From positions 1-64,000 of the forward strand of contig JACCIC010000200.1 of NCBI GenBank assembly GCA_018907035.1: a DNA stretch of 64,000 nt, read 5' to 3'. Source of the stretch: Sycobia sp. Sy_11 (Eukaryota; Arthropoda; Insecta; Hymenoptera; Epichrysomallidae). The position numbers were made by a program, and so were the translations under genes. Below are positions 55,421 through 64,000 of the stretch, piece after piece (the first letter of the stretch is position 1; every line of letters begins with the position of its first letter). The notes beneath the pieces were generated by a model. It made no database searches, had not been told where the DNA came from, and saw only the letters and a list, made by a program, of their open reading frames with translations.

Positions 55421-57164
55421 GTCGATTGAAATACGATCTTCGCACTTTCGAATTTTATTATAGTATGGAACAGTACCTCCTCTCTTACAGTGGTTGCAGT
55501 TCGGATATTTCCTCTACTATCCTCGCCACATTGGCAGAGCACGTGGTGTTGGACGGTGCCATTGGCTGTGCTCTGGTCGTAAAGGTACCGTTCGAGCTTC
55601 CCGCACGCATATATTCGTTGTACGTGTGTTTCCTGCACTTATTTGTACGACGCCGCTATGTATCTGGACTCATTGCACTTGAAACACTTTTCAATGGGCT
55701 TGCAACTCTTAGCCGTATGTCCTATCAAATTGGATATTTGGTACGTGATGCGGTTGGGGCATGCGCTCGCTATATATCCTACTGTACCACACAGCTGGCA
55801 TATAGTCATGAGCGTCCTATTCGTACCGCGTGTTAAACAATTTGGGACTTGATGCCCGAATCGCCGGAAACGTGCGCAAGTTTCTCTTCGTTGTTCGGTT
55901 GGAGTGTGATCTTCTTGGCAGACATATGCCCTTTGTTTATCCATTCTTCCTCGAACTGTAAGTTTGTGGGTGAGATCTCTCAGTAAGTCCGCCCGTCGAG
56001 ATATCTCTCCTCTTTTATTGCTTTACCTATGATAACGTTGAGGTCAGCAGCCGCTACACCGATACTTCTATCGATTTCATTCTTCAAACCTTTACGAAAG
56101 ATGGCCTAAATCTTTGACGTGGTTCGCGAACGATATAACATTGTCATCATCTCGCTGGAATTCCGTTCGCAATTCGCTGATTAATTGTTGAACGGTCCGA
56201 GAAGGCACATATATGGTCTCGAGATAGTCTTTTAGGGCTGCAACCGTGTTAAACGTATGTCCACGAATCCCCCATCTTGCTTCTTCTGTCATGCGTGCGC
56301 GTAACAACTTTACGAAGCTCGGTTGACTGGTTGCGTCTATTATTTCTAATGCCTCGTCGTTGATGTTACGCCTGTCAAATACAGGCACCACCTTAAGCGC
56401 GTATTTAAGTGGGATTGAGTGTGTAGGCATTGACATACTTTTTTGGTGTCGTCAGTGGCGATTACTTCTGGAAGACACTAGGGATCTACTCTCGAGACTA
56501 TAGTAAGTTTTTTCCCGTCTATAAATTTTATTGATTGTGCTAAGGAGGTATCTACTTCCTCGAGTCGTCATCTGTTTTTATAGTTGATGTTTCCAGTATT
56601 CGCACTGGAAGTAGGATCTCTCTATCCCTCGAAATTTCTCTTAACGGCGAAAAGGGGTCACGCCGTTCGGCTCGGAAGGAACTGTCTTGCTTCGGCAGGT
56701 TCCTCGTGATGCGATGCTCGGACATGCGTCATTCGGAACAGCTGAATTGCTTAGCTTAAAGAAAATTATAAAACAAATTTATTTTGTGATAAAAGACTTA
56801 TACTATTCCCCGCCTAGTACTCCACGCTTAGCTGTTTATCGGCTTCTTCTAAAAGCTCGATATCTAAATTGCTTACAGTCCGCTCATCGTCGAGTTCTCT
56901 GAAAACGCGTGTCATAACTTGCCAAGTCTTCTCTAGCCAGGCTTTGAATCTTTCGTTGTCTTTTTCCAATTCTTCTATACGAGCTTCGGCGTCTGTCGAC
57001 TTTTGAAGTAGGAAATTCGTGTTTCCGTGAGTTTCTGCACGGGCTTCTTGTAGTTGTTCTATATAAGTGTGGTTCTTTCGCGACCGCGTTTCGACAATCC
57101 AAAGAGCCCTCTGCTGGGAGCTCACTCGCTCATCTGAAGATTTTAATCTGTCTTCGCTGTGCAT
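55396..57164 (-). pseudogene. Gypsy-D Gag, broken
   Basis: 57164-56814 codes for a coiled coil rich in Glu, Arg and Lys (RIEELEKDNERFKAWLEKTW). 56436-56092 is the capsid segment (PVFDRRNINDEALEIID, ISELRTEFQRDDDN). 55944-55639 has zinc knuckles (CARFRRFGHQVPNC, CQLCGTVGYIASAC, CFKCNES), followed after a TAA by a decayed knuckle. The pieces lie in two frames with stops; the link between 56814 and 56436 is not readable. Confidence 0.7.
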
Positions 57165-57700
57165 GGGAGGGGGTCTCTATTTAGCCCTACCATTTAAACC
57201 AAAGGAGAGCAACGGTACAAAGATGGGAGGAAGGAATAGAAGGTAAAAAACGTTCAAAAAATAAAAAACATAGAACGGTAAATACTAAAGGTTAAAGGTC
57301 AAAAGAAAAATTTAAAGGTTAAAAATTAGTTAAAAGTTAAAAAATAAAAATTAATTATTAATTAAAAATTGAAAATTAAAATTAAAGATGAAAACAATAA
57401 TAAAATTATAGAATAACTAGATAAAATAAATTAATAATAATAAAATAATAATAAAATTCAAAGAATAAAAGTAAAGTAAAACTTAAAATTTAGTTAAACA
57501 TAAAAAACTATAAATTAAGGATTAATTAAAACTTAAAATTACAATGAAAGTTAAAAATTAACAGAGTAAAAGTATTAAGGTTTCTGAAAAAATAAGAAGG
57601 AAATAATACTAGAATCAAATAACGTTAAATTTTTTTAAGAATACAAAACGCTTTTATTAATGAATCCTATAAAAAGGAACGCTTGAATGCATGTGTATTT
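57165..57700. other. A-rich stretch of degenerate AAAGGTTAAAA motifs, no gene seen
   Basis: Many variants of (A)nGTTAAAAATTA in tandem-like arrangement from about 57270 to 57600. No coding sequence. Confidence 0.6.
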
Positions 57701-57709
57701 TTGTTGATT

Positions 57710-57880
57710 ATTCATCCTCGCTTTCACTTTCTGACTCGAAAAGCTTTTTCCTCTACCTCGCGAGTCTTCTGGGTCTAGGAGGATCGGTCGGTCCTTGGGC
57801 GGGATTTGTGGTTAATACCTTACGGTCCCTCTCGCCCTCCCCTTTTTCGAGGCCTCGAAGTATGTAAAAGAATTTGTTTT
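57710..57880 (-). other. Coding-like fragment ending in an acidic tail
   Basis: The minus strand reads PAQGPTDPPRPRRLAR, then a stop, then RKKLFESESESEDE and a TAA. It looks like the C terminus of some retroelement or host protein (basic patch then alternating Ser/Glu). I cannot assign it. Confidence 0.3.
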
Positions 57881-58224
57881 TAAATAAATGTGCAATTTTC
57901 GAGGAATATAAAGATCGATTTTGCCTGGAGCAGTACTTTTGAAAATGTACGCTTAGCAGTCTTCACTGTTATTTCGAGATTTTATTATCATTCAGAATCT
58001 GCAAAGTTTTTTTTTTAAACATTAATCTAATACCAAAAGTTTCATATTTATTTTCTATAGATCACTAATCATTTTTAAATAAAATATTTAGTTGTAAGAA
58101 TACAATATTGTGGATCAATTTTATTGATTCATTGCGCAAGGGAATTGTAAATATTGAAATATCTCTTAAAAATATAAAATTGAAAGGCTTTCTTACAACT
58201 TTTCTTGCTCTGATTATTTACTAG
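57881..58224. other. AT-rich stretch, probable intron upstream of the host exon
   Basis: Ends with a good splice acceptor: pyrimidine-rich TTTTCTTGCTCTGATTATTT then ACTAG at 58224. Confidence 0.5.
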
Positions 58225-58490
58225 TGACGCAAACTTTAAATCATTTATTTATATTCACTTTATCAAACTTTCTCATGGCTAAACCAGTTTTGCATTTTAA
58301 TACTATACCTGAATTTGTACAGTTATATCATGGTTCAGAAATTGAGTACAAAGATCACCGACATTGGACACTTGAAATTATTTGTGATGGTTTGAAAATT
58401 AACAATGACATAATAATTTATTTAAAATGCATTTTATTTAAAATGTTGCTAGACTTTCATTTGTCTGCATTATCGGATGAGGAATCACAG
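58225..58490 (+). CDS. Host gene exon, URB1-like
   Basis: Bounded by an acceptor (TTTACTAG before 58225) and a donor (CACAG then GTACTG at 58490/58491). It codes for about 88 residues: MAKPVLHFNTIPEFVQLYHGS followed by HRHWTLEIICDGLK and LKCILFKMLLDFHLSALSDEESQ. The W-x-L-E-x-I-x-D-G-x-K, then VFKxLLxF, then LSDxxxQ pattern fits the C-terminal helical repeats of URB1 (nucleolar pre-ribosomal-associated protein 1), which acts in 60S ribosome assembly. Base composition and splice signals are host-like. Identification is from memory of the family pattern. Confidence 0.55.
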
Positions 58491-58826
58491 GTACTGATTC
58501 TTTCGAAATGTTATATTATAAATTAGGTTTATATAACTAATATTTATTTAATTTTTTAGAATCTTATTTTAAAAATAATAGTCAGAAACAAAACTACCAA
58601 AATCATGTATGATAGTTATAAATAAATGGACATGCGTTATTATCATGTTTGTTCAATATTGCTCAAATTCTATAAATGCAATTCAGATTTTACTATGTGT
58701 ATAGTAAATATTATAAATAATATTGTAAATATTTTTATCATCTTAAATCCTAACTAACGCATTACCTTTTAATCATAATGAAAATAATTCTTCAAATAAA
58801 AATATATTTTAATTACAATATAAGCG

Positions 58827-59050
58827 TAAAGTGTCTTAGGGTTTATATTTCTATTTTAAGGAAAGTGATTATAAATACTTTTGTGTGTAATGTATTTACA
58901 AGAGATCATTTGAATGATATTCTTAAAATATTTAAAGAAATATTAGGTGATGTGAAAGAATGTGAAGCCATGATATATTTTAGTTGTAAATTTGTAAAAA
59001 AGAAAAATCTTGAAAATTACCAGCTTATCACCTACAGAAAGTTTATGTGA
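58827..59050 (+). CDS. Candidate next host exon
   Basis: Frame with DHLNDILKIFKEILGDVKECEAMIYF, then FVKKKNLENYQLI. Helical, composition like the exon before it, and on the same strand. An acceptor (ACAATATAAG) lies near 58826. Splice sites are not certain, so the edges are approximate. A continuation of the URB1-like gene is my inference. Confidence 0.4.
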
Positions 59051-59887
59051 ATTTATTTAAATTTGGGAGAATCGTATTACAATTAATAAATAATTTGTTT
59101 GTAAATAAATTTTGTACAAAATTATAAAAAATTTTATTTTTGCGATATTTAAATATTTCTATTCTCATTTATACTTAATATATTTTACTATCTAGAACTT
59201 CTATATTTACTTAGGTATTTGTTTTTAATTATACAACGACTATATAATAAAAAATTAATAAAGAAAAAGTAAAAATCATTAGTATATTTAATTATTAGAT
59301 ATCTAATAAAAATTAATTTAACATGTAGAAAATTAACATTTGGTATTTTCTCACTCGCGTGAGAAATTATTCAGGAGGTTAGATATTAAGATAGTTGATC
59401 GTAATTTTGATCGCTCTTACATAACTAGTTTTAATATTATATTTGAACAATAAGATTATATTTGTACAATAGTCATCTGTAGATAGTTTATTGATTAAAG
59501 TATATTCTTAAAAAAGTATTGATGCAAATGTTTTGTATTCTTTATTATTTTCAAATCGTTTCACGTAAATACTGACATGATGTTATCTACCATCTAGCAA
59601 TGTTATAAATTTTATAAATATATTTCAATATTTTATTTTAAATAATTAATATTAATCAAAACATAAAATAGTACATATGAAACGGATAAGAAAATATCTG
59701 CGCAGACTATACTTTGTTAAATATGTATAAATTAATAAAAGAGACGAGTTTTTATATGTTTTTGTAGAATAAGGTAGTGTACATAGAGCCAATGTGAAAT
59801 AAATATATAGTAAAATTTAGTTTCAATGAATTTTAAATTTTATTTATTATATATTATATATACATATTATTAAAAATATTATGATTC
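59051..59887. other. AT-rich stretch, probable intron or intergenic
   Basis: Nothing supported. Confidence 0.4.
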
Positions 59888-60360
59888 TTAAACGTCGTTG
59901 AATTTTTTATTAATAATTTCAGCTATTATAGATAATGAATAAGTAAATAATTCAGATAATAAAATATTTAGAACGTCGAATTTCGGACCTGATATCTCTA
60001 TACTTGATTTAACATAATTCTTAATGTTGTGCTTATGAAGAAAACAGTATTGTTTAAAAGCAAAAAGATCGTTATGTATGATTTTAAATTCTTTTGGCTT
60101 CTCGTTGAGTAGTTTTTTTGTTAACAATTTCGACGAAAGTTCTGTTATACTGTTTACAACATCAGACTGCTCTATCGCAAGTCTAAGATGAGCGTTGATG
60201 CATTCGCGAACTTCCAACATACCTTTCGATTCTCTTCGAGCCGCAATTGGCTTATAATCTTCGAATGGCTTATATAAACCTGTTGTAAAAATCTGCAGTA
60301 GTAGTTTAAAATGTGTCACTTTTGACGCTGATAACTGGAAAACATTCAACTGTCACACAG
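59888..60360 (-). CDS. Unidentified host-like exon on the minus strand
   Basis: A 153-residue open frame on the minus strand, ending at 59888, with a possible acceptor GTGTGACAG just upstream (about 60353). The protein is helical and not low-complexity (PFEDYKPIAARRESKGMLEV, DLFAFKQYCFLHKHNIKN). It resembles no element protein that I know. It lies opposite the URB1-like exons, so it would be a gene on the other strand or a terminal exon of one. Not recognised. Confidence 0.4.
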
Positions 60361-60559
60361 ATATTATATCACCCGAACTGAAGAATGCATATTCGTTTTA
60401 TGAAAAATTGAGCCAGCCGAAAAGAATTTTTCTACAAAATCATGATCTGTCCTTCCTAACGGCGTACGGTTTCAGAGCAATACATATTGAAGAACGACCG
60501 TTAAAAAAAAAGAAATATTGAAACCGATGCGAGACGTAATAAATCGAATCAGTAAGATG

Positions 60560-60590
60560 ATGAAGAAGAAGAAGAAGAAGAAGACGAAGA
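60560..60590. repeat. (GAA)n tract
   Basis: GAAGAAGAAGAAG run with interruptions. Confidence 0.8.
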
Positions 60591-61009
60591 ATAGCCTGTA
60601 CAAAAGAGAAAGAAATACGAAATACCACCCCATTTGACCTTACAACTAAAAACGTTCGAAAGTACGTTGCAAATTTTAAACTGCAATTCAAGCACGTGTT
60701 TTCGAGTGCACTTTACTCACGTTTCTGTTATAAGGAACGTACTTTTCATTGGATCAGGGAACATATATTCCAGATTTTTGCAATCTTAAAAATTATTGTA
60801 AATGAACTTACATGTATTGTAAAACAAGATGGAAAAAAATTTTACGAGGATAGACAATTGATGGGTAAAACTGCAGTTGTGCCACGCGCTTTCGGGGAAC
60901 CTGGAACACGATGGATATCTCGCGTGGTGCACTGTCATCGAAACACCTAATAAATTTTCCAGAATCTTATTGGCATTTGAATAATTTTTGTCTTATTTTT
61001 CTGTTATAG

Positions 61010-61126
61010 GATTCTCTGACAGAATGTGATACGAGCGTGCTTAATTTCTATAATTTGGAAGCACTTTTAAATGATTTTATCGCATGCATTATACCAGTAT
61101 ACAAATCTGTAATTATTATAAATTAA
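61010..61126 (+). CDS. Candidate terminal host exon
   Basis: After a strong acceptor (TTATTTTTCTGTTATAG at 61009) an open frame codes for DSLTECDTSVLNFYNLEAL and on to IPVYKSVIIIN, ending in TAA. Composition and acceptor suggest a real exon, perhaps the last of the URB1-like gene. There is no independent evidence for which gene. Confidence 0.4.
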   Translation, partial: DSLTECDTSVLNFYNLEALLNDFIACIIPVYKSVIIIN

Positions 61127-61233
61127 AGAGTCGTGTATATTATAGTAATAATTTATAAATTTGTTTGGAAAAAATTCTGTAAAATTTACAGAAAGAAACT
61201 ATATGTATACAGACATATCACTACCGTACTTCC

Positions 61234-61632
61234 TGTTCGTGCCGCTTACATTATAATGGTAATTTTTAAAGTCTTAAATTGTAAAGTCTTATATTCCTGG
61301 TAACTGGCATTCAGTTTTGCCTTACTGGAGCAGACAACGAAATGTCAACATGAGTTCCAATACTACGGATAATGAGTGGCCTTTTATGCCTTAGTTTTCT
61401 ACCGGAAATCAAGTTTGGATACTGAGAACTATAAGTAAGGCATGCTTCCGTGCTGCGGGAGAAATTTTCAAGAGTGCTCCTAGACTACTTTTAAATTCAC
61501 TTATTTTACTTGCTTGTGAGAATATCGAACTATAGACTTGGAGAAGTCGACTTAACTTACCGATATTGCTCTTAGAAGGTGCTGACGTTCTATATGACTT
61601 AAACACTTCCAAACGACGAAGTGGCGCAACCA
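61234..61632 (+). repeat. Putative Bel-B 5' LTR
   Basis: The upper end is placed at CAACCA just before the primer-binding site. The start at TGTTCGTGCC is a guess because the 3' LTR is outside the window. Confidence 0.35.
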
Positions 61633-61637
61633 TTTTT

Positions 61638-61654
61638 TGGTCCTTGGAGCCGGA
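61638..61654 (+). promoter_or_regulatory. Primer-binding site of Bel-B
   Basis: TGGTCCTTGGAGCCGG, resembling the leader that follows the LTR in many insect Bel/Pao elements (from memory). Confidence 0.5.
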
Positions 61655-61841
61655 TACTTGTCATCAACGCATAGTATATCGCTCAATTGCAGGAGCATAT
61701 ACTAATACGTATAGCTACAGTACCTATAGCTATAGTTTACAGTAACTATACACGTTCGACTAAACTTTTCGTCTTTTGCTGTGATGAAGTCAACATGCAC
61801 AGTATATTGCTTAATTAAAGAGAGCTTATACCAATAACACT

Positions 61842-62528
61842 ATGGCTGAAAATAATACCGAAGATTTGTTAACGAAACAAAAACAGTGCTTAGATTTATT
61901 GATCAATTTCAAATCCAATATGTCTAAACAGAAAGATGCCACAGCTATGACCGTAGAGGATTATCGGTCGCGAAGGATTGTGTTAGACGCTTATTGGAAT
62001 GACTTTTGAGAGCATGAGTATCAAGTCAATTGTTTCTCGGAGTTACTTAAGGAACGTAGTTATTTTAAATTAGATTTATATAATAACGGGTTATCTGAAT
62101 ACTTGTTTACATTACAAGCCTTGGATGTATTCAGCCTCCTACTCAGAACGTATTCTTAACTACGCCGGCAACCACTCATTCATCGCGAGCCTTTCTTGAG
62201 AAGGTAAAATGACCTAAGTTTAATGGCACTCAGCGTGGTTGGCAAAGCTTTAAAAGCAATTTCAGTCCCTTGTGTTACATGATACTGTGATTCCTACAAT
62301 TATTAAATTTTAGCACCTACTCAATGCATTAGAAGGTGAAGCAGCTTCAAAATTGCAGAGTTTTAATTTGATGGATGAGAACTTTTTCTCGGCTTGGGAG
62401 GCATTATGTAACCGTTACAATACTCTTCTATTAAGATTCTCTACCCATTTTAATACTCTTGTATGCCTTCCAGGATCTTCTAAAGAAACTGGTGAACATT
62501 TAACTATTGCACACTGCCTTGAAGAGTA
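61842..62528 (+). pseudogene. Bel-B Gag, broken
   Basis: The ATG at 61842 begins a typical Bel/Pao Gag helix region (KQKQCLDLLINFKSNM, YRSRRIVLDAYWNDF). A TGA follows near 62007. Later frames keep KFNGTQRGWQSFKSNF, NALEGEAASKLQSFN and AWEALCNRYN, the DUF1759-type segment. Several frameshifts. Confidence 0.75.
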
Positions 62529-62629
62529 AAAATGTATTTACCTCTCAAAAACTGCCAGTTGAACATTGTTCAAATCAGGAACACTGTTCTAAATGCCAGA
62601 CGTGCAGAACGGTAGCTTATTGCTTAAAC

Positions 62630-62975
62630 AAAAGTAGCTTCACTTGAAGTTGTAAGTTTACCAAAGTTGGAACTCTGTAGTGCAACATTATTAGCCAAAT
62701 TTATGGCTAGAATACTTTCTAAATTAGACTCTTCGCCTAAAGAGATTCATTATTGGTCCGACTCAAAAGTCGTTCTGGCCTGGTTAAGATCACACCCATT
62801 TTGTTGGAAGTCATATGTTGCAAATAGAGTTAGCGAGATTATAACTCTCTTGCCGACAGCTAAATGGCGACATGTGCGGTCCGCACAGAATCCAGCAGAC
62901 TTAGCAACCAGAGGATGTATACACTATAAGAATTGGAAGAATCAGCTATATGATGGTCAGGGCCTGTTTGGTTGA
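62630..62975 (+). pseudogene. Bel-B RNase H region
   Basis: Starts ASLEVVSLPKLELCSATLLA, the conserved Bel/Pao RNase H entry, then IHYWSDSKVVLAWLRSHP and WRHVRSAQNPADLATRG. The open part is 62667-62975. Directly follows the Gag fragment, with no protease or RT between. Confidence 0.8.
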
Positions 62976-63209
62976 TTAAGGATGAGTCCTTATGGCCCAT
63001 CTAATCATCTGAAATTTCAAAAAACTTGGAAATTCGTCGGTTAACTGAAGTATGGTTCATTCAAGGTCATCAAGATTGGGAAGAATGGTTTGTGCGATTT
63101 TTCTCCTTTGATAAATTAGTTTCTATTATAGCTTATTGTTTGTCGGCTGAGAAGATCATAATATCAACCACTCCTTGAATTAGATTGGTCTAACAGTCAT
63201 TTTTTTCCA

Positions 63210-63910
63210 ATGAGTTTCGAATTTTATCTTCAGGACAGCAACTTCCATCAACAAATTCATTACGCAAATGAATGCCCATTTTTGATACTGATAATTTGCT
63301 TTGTATAGGTGGTAGGTTACATAACTCTTTCTTATCTGAATCAGAGAAGCACCTAATGATTCTATCAAAAACGCATCATGTTATCGCTTTATTATTAGTT
63401 AGCACTTATTAGAAAGTTAGTACTTATTAGAAAAAATCACCTTTGTACTTTACAGAGCGGAGCTACAATTGTGCAAAGGTATTTACAGAGAAGTTATTGG
63501 ATAATGGGTGTTCGAAGTATTAATCGAAAAGTAGTTCGTCAATGCATCACTTATGTTCGATATAATGCTCGCACTCAGAGCATTTTATGGGATCACTCCC
63601 TGTAATTCGAGCAAGACCTGCTCGACCTTTTCAATACATTGGAGTGGATTTTGCAGGCCCCTTTTGGATTAAAGCGTCTTCTGGAAGAGGACGAAAATCC
63701 TTTAAAAGATATATGATAGTTTTTATATGTTTGGTCGTTAAAGCAGTTCATTTGGATTTAGTATCTGATCTTACCGCACAAGCATTTTTAGCTGCATTTC
63801 GAACGTTTACTGTTCGTCGAGGTCTCTGTAAAGTAATTTACAGTGATATTGGTAGTACTTTTCTGAGTAGAGAAGCTGAAATTTTGGCGGAATTTAGGAA
63901 GCTAACGTGA
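63210..63910 (+). pseudogene. Bel-B integrase
   Basis: The N-terminal linker is visible at 63220-63420 (FDTDNLLCIGGRLHNS, KHLMILSKTHHVIALL). The core 63587-63910 has ARPARPFQYIGVDFAGPFW with the first Asp, then FICLVVKAVHLDLVSDLTAQAF, then IYSDIGSTFLS with the second Asp (Ile where Asn is usual). A TGA ends it at 63908-63910, before the catalytic Glu. Confidence 0.8.
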
Positions 63911-64000
63911 AGTGTTTAAAAAAAATTTATACAGTGTTATAGGCGAATCCAAATTGTCGTTTGAGTTATTTTCAACTCTCTTCGCTCATATTGAGGCGTG

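Larger units (their letters stand above)
52250..57164 (-). mobile_element. Gypsy-D: decayed Ty3/gypsy element without integrase
   Basis: Minus strand: coiled-coil N-terminal Gag, capsid, zinc knuckles, protease, RT, RNase H and the RNase H-integrase spacer. No LTRs are recognised and integrase is missing at the lower edge. Stops and frameshifts are frequent. Confidence 0.75.
61633..64000 (+). mobile_element. Bel-B: Bel/Pao retrotransposon, cut by the window edge
   Basis: Plus strand: primer-binding site, gag, RNase H, integrase N-terminal part and integrase core. Protease and RT are missing between 62528 and 62630, so this copy has a large internal deletion. Confidence 0.8.

Noticed and set aside
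60696..60950. Host exon
   Set aside because: No convincing acceptor or donor and no recognisable protein pattern; left out of the gene model.

Overview
This 64 kb window is eukaryotic and looks like an insect genome. Hymenoptera, and ants in particular, is my inference from the mix of elements. The background is AT-rich and intron-bearing with long TA microsatellites. Almost every recognisable gene belongs to a transposable element: Ty3/gypsy LTR retrotransposons, Bel/Pao elements, three mariner families, tRNA-derived SINEs and a scrap of a non-LTR element. The only convincing host coding sequence is a small exon cluster near 58.2-61.1 kb, one exon of which resembles URB1.

Layout. Bases 1-9956 (+) hold Gypsy-A: an AT-rich leader entering from outside the window, an intact gag, pol in the -1 frame with three in-frame stops, a third ORF with a basic repeat array and a second zinc-knuckle pair, a tandem-repeat 3' UTR, a polypurine tract and a short 3' LTR ending in (TA)n. 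Bases 12673-13958 hold a mariner (copy A1). Bases 15027-30512 form a three-part nest: an old mariner (C) is split by a second mariner (B, 15263-16496) and by a 13.1 kb gypsy element on the minus strand (Gypsy-B, 16526-29664, both LTRs present), which is a relative of Gypsy-A. Two convergent SINEs with clear target-site duplications (TSDs) lie at 31249-31765. A second copy of the first mariner (A2) lies at 32740-34028 on the minus strand.

Bases 35820-46608 are Gypsy-C on the minus strand, with two LTRs, a 4-bp AAAG TSD, a primer-binding site and a polypurine tract. Its integrase is split by a 1.1 kb insert flanked by TAAC. Bases 47470-49960 are a Bel/Pao remnant (Bel-A, minus). Bases 51608-51796 are a LINE scrap. 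Bases 52250-57164 are a decayed gypsy (Gypsy-D, minus). Host exons follow, and a second Bel/Pao element (Bel-B, plus) runs from about 61.6 kb off the right edge.

The most interesting material is in the Gypsy-A/Gypsy-B lineage. Both elements share a G GGA AAC slippery heptamer one codon before the gag stop, an arginine/serine-rich Gag, and a third ORF downstream of pol. That ORF starts with a conserved acidic segment, carries four or six in-frame copies of a basic R-P-Q-R-R-K-T-T unit, and ends with a zinc-knuckle pair like the one ending Gag. The DNA core of the basic unit also recurs once in the distantly related Gypsy-D.
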